Counted from the stretch's first letter, positions 51,819-59,883 are shown. The stretch: 64,000 nt of DNA from Neisseria flavescens (GCF_005221285.1 NZ_CP039886.1:1364001-1428000), one strand, 5' to 3'. The notes: generated by a model not told the origin, from the letters alone. Numbers and translations are program-made.

Positions 51819-52037
51819 ATGAAGTTGATGAACTCTTGCCGTAAATACGGCGCAAAACTGGCCGTTGTTGCCGCTGCTCCTCTGGCTTTGGCTACACAAG
51901 CCTATGCCGCTTTGCCCGAAGCCGCAAAAACAGGTATTGAATCAGCGAAAGCCGACGGCCTTGAAGCCGGTTGGTTGGTAGTCGGTGTATTTGCTGCCCT
52001 GTTCGTGATTGCCATCGTGAAACGCTTGTTGCGATAA
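51819..52037 (+). CDS. Major coat protein of prophage 2
   Basis: The 72-residue precursor has a signal peptide ending in LATQAYA, an amphipathic segment (ALPEAAKTGIESAKADG), a hydrophobic helix (WLVVGVFAALFVIAIV) and the basic end KRLLR. The mature sequence is different from that of prophage 1, which suggests exchange of the coat gene. It follows AAAGGAAAACATC. Confidence 0.87.
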   Translation: MKLMNSCRKYGAKLAVVAAAPLALATQAYAALPEAAKTGIESAKADGLEAGWLVVGVFAALFVIAIVKRLLR

Positions 52038-52049
52038 AAGGTAATTAAG

Positions 52050-52325
52050 ATGTACTACCAAGTTGGGAATAAATGTCTTGAGCAAAGCCAAGCTGAAAAC
52101 GTCTATTTCAGCTTGGTAGTACCTCAAATAACACAAGACGGCAAAATCATCAAACCTGAGTACAACGGCACATTATGGAAACTGAACGGACAGACGATTA
52201 AAGCTGATTTACCCAAATGCGACCCTGCCGATAATCTGAAAAGCGGTTTAGATACAGGATGGCTTTTATTCGGCGTGATGGCATCGGTTTATTTCGTATC
52301 CATTTTGAAAAGGGTACTTAAATGA
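52050..52325 (+). CDS. Minor coat-like membrane protein of prophage 2
   Basis: The 91-residue protein (MYYQVGNKCLEQSQAENVYF) has a C-terminal helix (WLLFGVMASVYFVSILKRVL). It is a distant counterpart of the 101-residue protein at 36007 in prophage 1. Its stop overlaps the start of the 23-residue ORF (ATGA). Confidence 0.65.
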   Translation: MYYQVGNKCLEQSQAENVYFSLVVPQITQDGKIIKPEYNGTLWKLNGQTIKADLPKCDPADNLKSGLDTGWLLFGVMASVYFVSILKRVLK

Positions 52326-52393
52326 TGGATTACTATTTTTACTTGGGTCTTGTAGTACCTGTTTTGATAGGGGCAATTTTATTTAAGGATTGA
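52322..52393 (+). CDS. Tiny 23-residue membrane peptide of prophage 2
   Basis: ATG 52322 overlaps the stop of the previous gene in ATGA. The predicted peptide is one hydrophobic helix (YYFYLGLVVPVLIGAILF) with the polar end KD. Filamentous phages have very short tip proteins (gene VII and IX, about 32 residues), so a tip role is possible. The evidence is the overlap and the hydrophobicity only. Prophage 1 has no counterpart at this place. Confidence 0.5.
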   Translation: MMDYYFYLGLVVPVLIGAILFKD

Positions 52394-52418
52394 TACCCTA
52401 TTCGGGTAATGGCAGAAT

Positions 52419-52448
52419 CTAACTTTCAGCAACCATTACGAAAGTTAG
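52419..52448 (+). other. Hairpin between coat and adsorption cassettes (prophage 2)
   Basis: CTAACTTTC and GAAAGTTAG form a nine-base stem around 12 bases, directly before the 107-residue gene. A smaller one (TACCC/GGGTA) precedes it. There is no T run, so it could be a processing or translation-control site. Confidence 0.45.
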
Positions 52449-52452
52449 TATT

Positions 52453-52776
52453 ATGAAACCGTTTATTACAGAAGCCCAATTAGCACTCTTTAAATATCAA
52501 GCAGGCGGAAAATATTTTAATTGCCCAATGTCATATATAGCTCAGCAGGAGTTTGTAGAGTTTTCTAAAATTAATCGTTCTATTAAATTTAACATTATTG
52601 AATATTTCGATTTTCTTTATCATAGAAAACTTAATGAAGAGGTTTGGGAAATTGTTTTTGATGATGATTCTTCTCTTTTAATAAGGGAATTTTACAAAAA
52701 TGACAAAAAATTCTTTGAGTTCAAAGTCGGTAATAGCGATCGTATCTATAATCTTAGTTCTATATTTTCCGATTGA
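52453..52776 (+). CDS. Hypothetical 107-residue protein unique to prophage 2
   Basis: The AT-rich gene encodes a soluble, acidic protein (FIIEYFDFL-like helices, EVWEIVFDDDSSLLIREFY) with no signal peptide and no family I recognise. It sits between the coat genes and tspB and overlaps the start of the latter by 77 bases in another frame. Its place and composition suggest a moron gene (for example superinfection immunity or host control); this is a guess. Confidence 0.55.
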   Translation: MKPFITEAQLALFKYQAGGKYFNCPMSYIAQQEFVEFSKINRSIKFNIIEYFDFLYHRKLNEEVWEIVFDDDSSLLIREFYKNDKKFFEFKVGNSDRIYNLSSIFSD

Positions 52777-54220
52777 ATCATTTGCTGCTAGAAAAGTTTC
52801 TAAAATTCCGGGTACTGATTCAGTTAATTTGGTATGGGATAGCGATAAAGATTTAGTTAAAAACTTTAGGAGAGAAGGTAATAACTATGCTTTTAAATCA
52901 AATATTAGAACCATTTTAGAACATTCGCCAACTGGTGCAACGCGTGCTGGCGTACCTACAATTTTTGAAGCTTCAGTCTCCCGAAAAGCCGTACTATCAG
53001 GCGCATTTCGCCTTGTAAAAGCAGGTGCAAAACTTGCTTTAAAAGCTGCTCCATACGTTGGAGCTGCATCATATGCATATGATGCCTATCAACTCGTAAA
53101 TCCTACATTAGAATCAGCAGGTTATCATTATTCTGCAAATGCCGATACATATCTTAAAGTTTATGATAATGCGCTTTGTTTAGGTAAATTTATGAGTCAA
53201 CCCGGTTATTACTCCTGTGTTGGCGTAGATTCTTCCGTAATGCTTGCTCTTTCAAAGGGGGGAAAATCAGCAAAAGATGCTCAAACCCTCCTAACAATGC
53301 AAGTTCAATCCGACTATGAAAAAATTCATAAAGGTTTAATGGATCAATATTTCGGGGATGAATATGCTAGAACGTCTCCAAAATGTAGATGGAATGGCTG
53401 GGGGGTTAGTTGCCATATTCAAACCTTATCAATTGCATATGGTTTTATAAAAAATTACAGCGAAGAACTTACTCCCGATAAGTTTTTAGAAATTGCTACA
53501 AATACAATAGATTCAAATCCTACCCCTTTTGTTGAAGGAACTGGCAAACCTGAATATAAAGAAAATATCAAAGTTCCTGCCGGTACAGTCGTAACCATTG
53601 GCCCTGTAACCCCTGAAAACGGTAAGCCGGTGCAAATTACCATAACTTTCGGTCAAGATTCAAACGGCAATACAACGGCAAATGTTTCAACAACTCAACG
53701 ACCTGATCTTGATCCAGGTAGCCCAGAAGCACCTAAATCTAAACCTGACGGTAATCCCGACAGTAATCCCGATGGAAAGCCCGATAAAAAACCTGACGGT
53801 AATCCCGATGATAAGCCTGATAAACGTCCAGATGATAAACCTGATCCGGATGATGATCCATCTGATAAAGATAAAAGAAAAGAAGATAAAAAAGATGATA
53901 AGAAAGAAGAATCAAAAGGCTTACTTTGTGATTTTTTTCCAGACATTTTAGCCTGTGACAAAATGGGCAAACCTGAAAAAGGTATGTTTGATGATATTAA
54001 AATTCCACAGGTAACTGATGAAAAAACGTGGGATAGTGACAATTTCTTGCCGCCAAATGGCGTTTGTCCTCAACCCAAAAGTTTCAACATTTGGGGAAGA
54101 CCGGTACAAATAAGTTATGAACCGCTCTGCGTTTTCATGGAAAAAGTTCGTTTTGCCGTTCTACTTGGATTCATTATTATGTCTGCCTTTATCGTTTTCG
54201 GCTCTTTGAGAAAGGGATAA
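52700..54220 (+). CDS. TspB-like adsorption protein of prophage 2
   Basis: The 506-residue precursor has a signal peptide (VIAIVSIILVLYFPIESFA), a large N-terminal domain with paired Cys, the conserved PDLDPGSPEAP motif and a long Asp/Pro/Lys repeat linker (NPDGKPDKKPDGNPDDKPD). The TspB C-terminal domain follows, with LLCDFFPDILAC, NGVCPQPKSFNI and a membrane anchor (VLLGFIIMSAFIVFG). The N-terminal half shares nothing with prophage 1. The start at 52700 lies inside the preceding gene and follows AGGGAA at ten bases. Confidence 0.84.
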   Translation: MTKNSLSSKSVIAIVSIILVLYFPIESFAARKVSKIPGTDSVNLVWDSDKDLVKNFRREGNNYAFKSNIRTILEHSPTGATRAGVPTIFEASVSRKAVLSGAFRLVKAGAKLALKAAPYVGAASYAYDAYQLVNPTLESAGYHYSANADTYLKVYDNALCLGKFMSQPGYYSCVGVDSSVMLALSKGGKSAKDAQTLLTMQVQSDYEKIHKGLMDQYFGDEYARTSPKCRWNGWGVSCHIQTLSIAYGFIKNYSEELTPDKFLEIATNTIDSNPTPFVEGTGKPEYKENIKVPAGTVVTIGPVTPENGKPVQITITFGQDSNGNTTANVSTTQRPDLDPGSPEAPKSKPDGNPDSNPDGKPDKKPDGNPDDKPDKRPDDKPDPDDDPSDKDKRKEDKKDDKKEESKGLLCDFFPDILACDKMGKPEKGMFDDIKIPQVTDEKTWDSDNFLPPNGVCPQPKSFNIWGRPVQISYEPLCVFMEKVRFAVLLGFIIMSAFIVFGSLRKG

Positions 54221-54221
54221 T

Positions 54222-54512
54222 ATGCCGCTGCTCGCCGGATTGATTCCTCTTTTAGGAATCCTGTTAAAAATGCTCATTGTCAGAATAATTATTGCTACTG
54301 GCATGACGTTTGTGACATATGCAGGCTATATGATTGCGCTAAACAAATTTAAGGATTACACCCTAAATGCCATAAATTCCATGTCGTCTGATATTCTTAA
54401 TTTACTTTTAATCGGTGGTTTTGGCCAAGGTCTCGGTTATTTATTCGGTGCATTCAGTTTTTATATTGGAATGAATACATTAAGTAAATTAACTTTTGTT
54501 ATGCCAAGGTAG
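54222..54512 (+). CDS. DUF2523 minor coat-like protein of prophage 2
   Basis: The 96-residue hydrophobic protein (GLIPLLGILLKMLIVRIIIATGM, then FGQGLGYLFGAFSFYIGM) has the DUF2523 pattern. The start is one base after the tspB stop. It corresponds to the protein at 33937 of prophage 1, with low similarity. Confidence 0.75.
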   Translation: MPLLAGLIPLLGILLKMLIVRIIIATGMTFVTYAGYMIALNKFKDYTLNAINSMSSDILNLLLIGGFGQGLGYLFGAFSFYIGMNTLSKLTFVMPR

Positions 54513-54516
54513 CCTT

Positions 54517-55698
54517 ATGATTTATTTGTTTACAGGAAACATGGGTACGGGCAAGACTTCGCGCGTCGTGTCCATGATTCTGAACAATGAAGACGGTTTG
54601 TTCAAAATGAAACTAGAAGATGGTACTGAAGTAGATCGCCCGCTCTATTTCTGCCATATTGACGGTTTGGATAAACGCAAATTCAATGCCCATGAACTCA
54701 CTGAAGAAGAAATCATGTCTGCACCGTTGCGCGATATTATTCCGCAAGGCGCCGTCTTGATTGTAGATGAAGCACACTATACCTATCCTGTTCGCGCTGC
54801 CGGTCGTCCTGTTCCGCCCTATATCCAAGAATTAACTGAACTCCGCCATCACGGCCATACAGTTATTTTGATGACACAGCATCCAAGTCAGCTTGATGTA
54901 TTTGTGCGTAATCTTGTGTCAAAACATACACATCTTGAACGAAAAGCCGTGGGGATGAAGCAGTATTCTTGGTATAAATGTGTAACAAGTTTGGATAATC
55001 CCGCCGGTGTCAGCGGTGTTGAATCAGCTAGTTGGAAACCGCCTAAAGATGCCTTTAAGTATTACAAATCATCCAGCCAGCATCAGAAGTTTAAAAAGAA
55101 CATTCCGCTTGCTGTTTGGGCTTTGATAGGTATATTTGCTTTCATGGCTTGGAAAGGTTTCAACGTCTATCAGATTTATAAACAAGGTAGCGGCCAATCT
55201 GAAGTAGTTCAATCTGTTTCTGATTCGTCTGCAAGTGAACCGCAGGCAATTACAGAAACTGACCAATTCAAAAGTACACAAGATATAAATTCAAATCTTA
55301 AGCCTGAAGATTTTGTACCTACTCTAGCCGAAAAACCTGAAAGCAAGCCCATTTATGACAATGTAAGACAAGTTAAAACCTTTGAATACATCGCCGGTTG
55401 CGTTGAAGGTGGTAATAGTGGCTGTACTTGTTATAGCGTTCAAGGAACACCGCTTAAAGAAATCACTAAGGCAATGTGCAAAGATTATGTCAAAAATGGC
55501 TTGCCTTTCAATCCGTATAAGGACGAACAACAACAGGCAGCACAACAGTCACAAACGGCACCGCAGACAGCCTACACGCCTGAAAATGGACAAGTTCTTA
55601 CAATGGGCGGTAAAAGCCCTAAAAACCTGATGTATGATGGTTATGTCGAAGCAGGAGAAACAACCGGATTCCAAAACGGTGCAAAGGTCGGCAGTTAA
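54517..55698 (+). CDS. Zot-type phage assembly ATPase of prophage 2
   Basis: The 393-residue protein has Walker A GNMGTGKT (7-14), Walker B GAVLIVDEAH, a membrane helix near 195-212 (AVWALIGIFAFMAW) and a periplasmic tail with Cys (AGCVEGGNSGCTCYS). It ends with VLTMGGKSPKNLMYDGY, which is conserved with prophage 1. I chose the start at 54517 (MIYLFTG); the upstream extension lies inside the DUF2523 gene. Confidence 0.87.
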   Translation: MIYLFTGNMGTGKTSRVVSMILNNEDGLFKMKLEDGTEVDRPLYFCHIDGLDKRKFNAHELTEEEIMSAPLRDIIPQGAVLIVDEAHYTYPVRAAGRPVPPYIQELTELRHHGHTVILMTQHPSQLDVFVRNLVSKHTHLERKAVGMKQYSWYKCVTSLDNPAGVSGVESASWKPPKDAFKYYKSSSQHQKFKKNIPLAVWALIGIFAFMAWKGFNVYQIYKQGSGQSEVVQSVSDSSASEPQAITETDQFKSTQDINSNLKPEDFVPTLAEKPESKPIYDNVRQVKTFEYIAGCVEGGNSGCTCYSVQGTPLKEITKAMCKDYVKNGLPFNPYKDEQQQAAQQSQTAPQTAYTPENGQVLTMGGKSPKNLMYDGYVEAGETTGFQNGAKVGS

Positions 55699-55700
55699 GA

Positions 55701-55756
55701 GATATTTATTTAATTGTTGATGTAGCCTAAGCGGAATCAACGGTTAAATAAATATC
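55701..55756. repeat. Long imperfect inverted repeat after zot (prophage 2)
   Basis: GATATTTATTTAA and TTAAATAAATATC pair over 13 bases, with a further GTTGAT/ATCAAC inner stem. It is the counterpart in place of the hairpin cluster in prophage 1 and may be part of the phage origin or packaging region. Confidence 0.6.
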
Positions 55757-55764
55757 AACGGGGT

Positions 55765-55785
55765 GCGGGAACTCCCGCCTTTTTG
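55765..55785 (+). terminator. Terminator after the structural genes of prophage 2
   Basis: GCGGGA and TCCCGC form a tight hairpin with a two-base loop, followed by CTTTTT. Confidence 0.78.
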
Positions 55786-55840
55786 AAATTGGGTAAATTA
55801 AATTGAAACCTGTAAATCGTTTTATTTGAGGCGGTTTACA

Positions 55841-55997
55841 GGTTTTTGTTTAAGCGCAAAACAAAAGCCTGGGCGGTTTAGACAGTATAACGGCCAAAGT
55901 TAAAAACTGACGAAAAGAAATGTCGAACCGTCCAATTACCTTAAAGATTGAATATCATCATAGCCATTTTAGGCTGAATAGATAAGGAAAATGAAAA
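55841..55997 (+). ncRNA. Candidate bridge RNA / long 5' leader of piv (prophage 2)
   Basis: The 157 non-coding bases are identical to 32170-32326 on the opposite strand in prophage 1, while the hairpin just before (CCTGTAAA/TTTACAGG) differs in sequence but not in place. Identical non-coding sequence upstream of an IS110-type recombinase is the expected site of a bridge RNA. Direct evidence is lacking. Confidence 0.4.
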
Positions 55998-56954
55998 ATG
56001 AATGTAATAGGGTTGGACGTGTCGAAAGACACGATAGATGCAACGTTGATTACAACTAAAGGAAGCAAAGACTATATAAAAATATCCAATAATATACAAG
56101 GATTTGAGAATCTGATTAATTGGATAAAAACAAAACGAATTAGAAAAATTGCCATAAGCATGGAAGCAACAGGCATTTACTACGAACAGGTGGCAGAATA
56201 TTTGAGCGCACTATATACCGTTTATGTTATTAATCCCTTAAAAATCAAAGAATACGCAAAAAGTCAGTTCAGCAATACCAAAACAGACAAAGCAGATTCA
56301 AAACTTATTGCCGAATTTGCAAACCGACACTTAGACAAACTGACACCGTTTAGGCCGTCTGAAAATCCCATACTCTATAAGCTGGTTAATCTGCTGCAAC
56401 AACTAAAAGAACAGCAAAAAGAAACACAAAACAGGTTGCATACCGCAAAAGACATATACATAAAATCAACCCATGAAGCAATCATAGAACTGCTTGAAGA
56501 AAAAATAGATCAGACATCAAAGCGGATAGAAGGCATGATAAAGCAGAAAGAAAGTCTAAATATCGAATATCAAAACCTGCAAACCATACCGGCAATAGGA
56601 AAAGAAACCGCAGTGATACTACTAAGACACCTGACAGATAAAAATTTTGAAACAGCGAATAAATTTGTAGCCTTTGCCGGTCTAAGTCCAAAAATTGAAC
56701 AATCAGGGACAAGTGTCAATAAAAAAGGCCGATTGAGCCGATACGGACACCGCCAATTAAAACGCGCCTTGTTTATGCCTGCCCTTGTTGCCTACCGCAT
56801 GAATGCATTTCCTCAACTTGTAAGCAATTTGGAAGCGGCAAAAAAGCCTAAGATGATAATCATCGTTGCACTAATGCGGAAATTGGCGAAAATCGCCTTT
56901 TATATACACAAGACTAAAAAGCCGTTTGATAAAGCGCGACATCAGACGGTTTAA
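55998..56954 (+). CDS. Piv/IS110-family DEDD recombinase (PivNM type) of prophage 2
   Basis: The 318-residue protein has the catalytic motifs GLDVSKD, SMEATGIY and DKADSKLI and the C-terminal FAGLSPKIEQSG region. It is nearly identical to the prophage 1 copy; the visible changes are in SVNKKGRLSRYGH, LAKIAFY and the end RHQTV. The ribosome site AAGGAAA precedes it. No stop or frameshift is seen, so it is probably active. Confidence 0.9.
   Translation: MNVIGLDVSKDTIDATLITTKGSKDYIKISNNIQGFENLINWIKTKRIRKIAISMEATGIYYEQVAEYLSALYTVYVINPLKIKEYAKSQFSNTKTDKADSKLIAEFANRHLDKLTPFRPSENPILYKLVNLLQQLKEQQKETQNRLHTAKDIYIKSTHEAIIELLEEKIDQTSKRIEGMIKQKESLNIEYQNLQTIPAIGKETAVILLRHLTDKNFETANKFVAFAGLSPKIEQSGTSVNKKGRLSRYGHRQLKRALFMPALVAYRMNAFPQLVSNLEAAKKPKMIIIVALMRKLAKIAFYIHKTKKPFDKARHQTV
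56352..56363 (+). repeat. AG-DUS inside the prophage 2 piv gene
   Basis: A perfect AGGCCGTCTGAA in the coding sequence, in the same place as at 31804-31815. Confidence 0.9.
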
Positions 56955-56971
56955 CGAATTTATACAAAACA

Positions 56972-56993
56972 AAACGGCTGTAAAACAGCCGTT
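56972..56993 (+). terminator. Terminator of the prophage 2 piv gene
   Basis: AACGGCTGT and ACAGCCGTT around AAA, followed by CTTTG, the same place as in prophage 1. Confidence 0.72.
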
Positions 56994-57135
56994 CTTTGTC
57001 GTTTCTGTTGGAAATGCAATAACTAAATACCAATTAAAGACAGAAACATATGAAATTAACTTATTTTAATAATTGACAGGTCAATATATCATCTTTTCGT
57101 ACAACTGGATATTAGAAATATATGCCCCTCTTAAT

Positions 57136-57795
57136 TCAGACGGCCTTTTTACTTTCCAAATATTCCGACAAACCGCGCTCGCGCAAAATACAGCTTGGGC
57201 ATTCATGACAACCACCGACCACGCCGTTATAACAGGTATGCGTATGCTCGCAGATATAATCCAACGCACCCATTTCATCCGCCAATGCCCAAGTTTGCGC
57301 TTTGGTTAAATACATCAAGGGCGTATGGATTTGAAAAGCGTAATCCATGGCCAGATTCAGCGTAACATTCATCGACTTGACGAACACATCGCGACAGTCG
57401 GGATAACCGGAAAAGTCGGTTTCGCACACACCGGCAATGATATGGCGTATCCCCTGCCCTTTGGCGTAAATGGCGGCGTAAAGCAAAAACAAAGCATTGC
57501 GTCCATCTACAAATGTATTGGGCAGGCCGTCTGAAGCTGTTTCAATGGATGCCGTATCATCCATCAAGGCGTTATGCGTAATCTGTTGCATCAGGCTCAA
57601 ATCGAGTACTCTCTGCTTTACGCCCAAATCTTGGGCAATCCAACGCGCTCGCTCCAATTCGATGGCGTGGCGTTGCCCATATTGAAAAGTGATGGCCTGC
57701 ACATTTTCACGGCCATATGTTTGAATTGCCTGAATCAGGCAGGTTGTTGAATCCTGCCCGCCCGAAAAAATAACGAGTGCCTGCTGTTTTTCCAT
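57136..57795 (-). CDS. queC: 7-cyano-7-deazaguanine synthase QueC
   Basis: The 219-residue ATPase makes preQ0 from carboxydeazaguanine in queuosine synthesis. It has the PP-loop VIFSGGQDSTTCL at residues 8-20 and the zinc site CHECPSCILRERG at the C-terminus. The length is normal. A single DUS lies just past its stop at 57138-57147, in or at the gene end. The right border of prophage 2 is about 40 bases away. Confidence 0.96.
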   Translation of the reverse strand: MEKQQALVIFSGGQDSTTCLIQAIQTYGRENVQAITFQYGQRHAIELERARWIAQDLGVKQRVLDLSLMQQITHNALMDDTASIETASDGLPNTFVDGRNALFLLYAAIYAKGQGIRHIIAGVCETDFSGYPDCRDVFVKSMNVTLNLAMDYAFQIHTPLMYLTKAQTWALADEMGALDYICEHTHTCYNGVVGGCHECPSCILRERGLSEYLESKKAV

Positions 57796-57915
57796 AGTAA
57801 ATTCCTAGTTTTGTTAACGCGGGAGGTTTGCGAACCGCGTGATTCGAAGATTGACGGATTATAACGGATTTCGTCTATAATCACGGCACTTCATTTTCTT
57901 TTATATAGCATAATT

Positions 57916-58515
57916 ATGAGCATCTACGCCCTGAAACCAAAATTTCAAAACCTGTTGCGCCCCATGGTTAAGCGACTGTATCAAAAAGACATTACTGCCA
58001 ATCAGGTCACCCTGTTTGCCTGCACCGTTTCCATTTTGATCGGTTTGCTTTTAGCATTGTTTGCAGGTGTATCCACATTATTCTGGCTTTTGCCGATTTG
58101 GTTGTTTGTCCGTATGGCATTGAATGCGATGGATGGCATGTTGGCACGGGAATTCGGCCAACAATCGGCATTAGGCGGCTATTTGAATGAAATCACCGAT
58201 ATTGCCGCCGATGCTGCTTTGTATCTGCCTTTTGCCTTTATCGCGCCCTTCGGCGGCGTGCAAATTGCCCTGTTTATTTGGCTGGCGGCAATGACCGAGT
58301 TTTGCGGCGTTTTGGGACAAGTTCATGGCAACGGCCGTCGTTATGACGGACCATTCGGCAAAAGCGACCGCGCATTCTTTATCGGCGCATTGGCCGTATG
58401 GTATGCAATCGCCGGCAGCTTCCATTCGACTTTCTATATCCTTATGTGGCTGGCCTGCGCGGCATTGGTTTACACCTGCTACAAACGTGTCATCAATGGC
58501 TTGAAGGCCGTCTGA
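57916..58515 (+). CDS. CDP-alcohol phosphatidyltransferase-like protein (variant motif)
   Basis: The 199-residue membrane protein has about five helices and the CDP-alcohol phosphotransferase region NAMDGMLAREFGQQSALGGY followed by LNEITDIAAD. In the usual motif D(X)2DG(X)2AR(X)8G(X)3D(X)3D, the first and third Asp are Asn here (N at the first place and at LNE), while all other positions and spacings are kept. Related proteins (YnbA-like) may share this change. Activity is uncertain; the natural substrate is unknown. Confidence 0.75.
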   Translation: MSIYALKPKFQNLLRPMVKRLYQKDITANQVTLFACTVSILIGLLLALFAGVSTLFWLLPIWLFVRMALNAMDGMLAREFGQQSALGGYLNEITDIAADAALYLPFAFIAPFGGVQIALFIWLAAMTEFCGVLGQVHGNGRRYDGPFGKSDRAFFIGALAVWYAIAGSFHSTFYILMWLACAALVYTCYKRVINGLKAV

Positions 58516-58588
58516 AACTTGCCCACTTTTTTGGGTTAATCATCATTGATTAGAGTATTTAAACCCATCCTCTGTTTTACTGAAAACA

Positions 58589-58636
58589 AAAAGGCCGTCT
58601 GAAACCATAAAGTTTATGGTTTCAGACGGCCTTTTA
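58589..58636. terminator. DUS inverted-pair terminator between convergent genes
   Basis: AAAAGGCCGTCTGAAACCATAAA and its complement form a perfect hairpin of 23 bases per arm with almost no loop, with A and T runs on the two sides. It ends both neighbours. Confidence 0.9.
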
Positions 58637-58654
58637 TCCATCCGCCAAGATAAC

Positions 58655-59590
58655 TTACTGTTTACCCAGCTGACTGTAATCTACCAACATATACTTGGCA
58701 GTAATTTTCTGTGAAGCATTGCCTTCATCGCCCATCAGAATCATCTGCGGCTTGCCGTTAACGGTAATCGAATCGACGGCTTCAACGTTGGTGATGTGTT
58801 GCAGATTAGGCAGAGAGATTTTTTGCGGTTCATCGGTCGGATTACCGCTCCAAGTCCACAGTTGTGAGAATTTCTGTCCATTCTCATCCTTCACTTCATT
58901 GGCGATCACGTAAGTTTTCAACACAGGATCATAGTTGAGGGAACGGATACCGCCGCCATCAATATCAATCACCGCTACTTCATCAAACTCAGGTTTGGCT
59001 TTGCGCTCGAACACATCTTTCGGATTGCTGATAAACGCAACTAAAGCCATGTTGTTGAACTCAGGATTGCTGATAAACGCAACCAAAGCCATGTTGTTGA
59101 ACTCAGGATCACGGAATCCCAAAACAAGACGTTTTTTCACCGGATCAAACGCCATGCCCTCAATATTGATTTCTTCAAAAGAAACCTCTGCCTTGGTTCG
59201 CTCACGAATCAAATCATGCAGCTTGTGATCGGTTTCCAAAACCTGCGTCAGATTGTCGTAGCTGGTCAGCCCCAATACATTGCCGTCTTGGATTTTAAAT
59301 CGCATCAGGTGTTCGCGGTCAGGCGAACGGTTGCCTTTACGGGTGCGTGAGTGTGAAGTCAGCGCGTAGATAAAGCCTTCATCGTCGCGTGCCAAAGCCT
59401 CCAAGTCGCTGAGACGGCGTTTGAAACCGGTAATCACACGCGTATCCAATGCCTCGTCCTCCACAAACCTGCCGGTTTTATCAATGCTGATGATACTGAA
59501 CGCATGGTTGGGTTCGTCTTCCGCAATCAGCAACTTACCATCCGGAAGCTGTTGTAAAGCAGAAGGCTCAAATACGCCGTTAAACATCAT
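58655..59590 (-). CDS. DUF3616-type beta-propeller protein with internal duplication
   Basis: The 311-residue protein shows repeated beta-propeller strands (EPSALQQLPDGKLLIAEDE, DLEALARDDEGFIYALTSHS, NIEGMAFDPVKKRLVLGFRD) of DUF3616/SdiA-regulated type. It has no signal peptide; the first strand begins a few residues after the start, and its start overlaps the preceding stop (ACATGATG) without a ribosome site. The residues PEFNNMALVAFISN occur twice in a row owing to a 42-bp duplication. Loss of an N-terminal part is possible. Confidence 0.68.
   Translation of the reverse strand: MMFNGVFEPSALQQLPDGKLLIAEDEPNHAFSIISIDKTGRFVEDEALDTRVITGFKRRLSDLEALARDDEGFIYALTSHSRTRKGNRSPDREHLMRFKIQDGNVLGLTSYDNLTQVLETDHKLHDLIRERTKAEVSFEEINIEGMAFDPVKKRLVLGFRDPEFNNMALVAFISNPEFNNMALVAFISNPKDVFERKAKPEFDEVAVIDIDGGGIRSLNYDPVLKTYVIANEVKDENGQKFSQLWTWSGNPTDEPQKISLPNLQHITNVEAVDSITVNGKPQMILMGDEGNASQKITAKYMLVDYSQLGKQ
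59022..59105 (-). repeat. 42-bp tandem duplication inside the DUF3616 gene
   Basis: Copies 59022-59063 and 59064-59105 differ by one base (CTAAA against CCAAA). The frame is kept, adding 14 residues between two propeller strands. Confidence 0.95.
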
Positions 59591-59883
59591 GTACGCGCTG
59601 CCTGCATTTTGCCGATACGTTCCGGCGAAGCAGAAAGCAATACAAACACGATAGACGCGGCGGCAGTAATCATAAACGTACTGGCCGGAATCAAAAACTC
59701 GGGCGACGATGAAAAAATAAACACGCCCGAAATCATCAGCGCAGAAACAATAAAACCATTCAGCGAAATCATAATATTCGCTTTGGTTGCCGCCAGCGCC
59801 AACAACTCCATCTCCGAGCGTACGACGTTACGAAACATGGTTTCCACGCCCTTATTCGTACTCAACAGATCAGACGCATTCAA
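59587..59883 (-). CDS. PycTM-like (DUF5706-type) two-helix membrane protein
   Basis: The 98-residue protein has the pattern SEMELLALAATKANIMISLNG, then two hydrophobic helices (FIVSALMISGVFIFSS and IPASTFMITAAASIVFVLLSA) and SPERIG. The order (E-L-L-x-x-A-x-x-K-A, NG, then helices and a P-x-R end) is that of the PycTM effector domain of Pycsar cyclic-nucleotide defence. No cyclase gene is seen nearby. The start is a TTG at 59883 overlapping the previous stop; an ATG at 59838 would cut the conserved region. The relation is by pattern, not by search. Confidence 0.6.
   Translation of the reverse strand: MNASDLLSTNKGVETMFRNVVRSEMELLALAATKANIMISLNGFIVSALMISGVFIFSSSPEFLIPASTFMITAAASIVFVLLSASPERIGKMQAART

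Larger units (their letters stand above)
49559..57097 (+). mobile_element. Filamentous prophage 2 (inovirus with Piv recombinase)
   Basis: This 7.5-kb element has the same gene order as prophage 1 but on the plus strand. It shares the leader hairpin, the start of the leader protein, Rep, the probable ssDNA-binding protein, the 67-residue protein, the GC hairpin, the piv leader and Piv; the coat-to-Zot cassette is different. Extra genes in that cassette are a 23-residue peptide (52322) and a 107-residue protein (52453). The left border is set where ATATATTGCG starts after the host DUS hairpin and the right where homology to prophage 1 ends at TATCATCTTTT. Confidence 0.9.
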
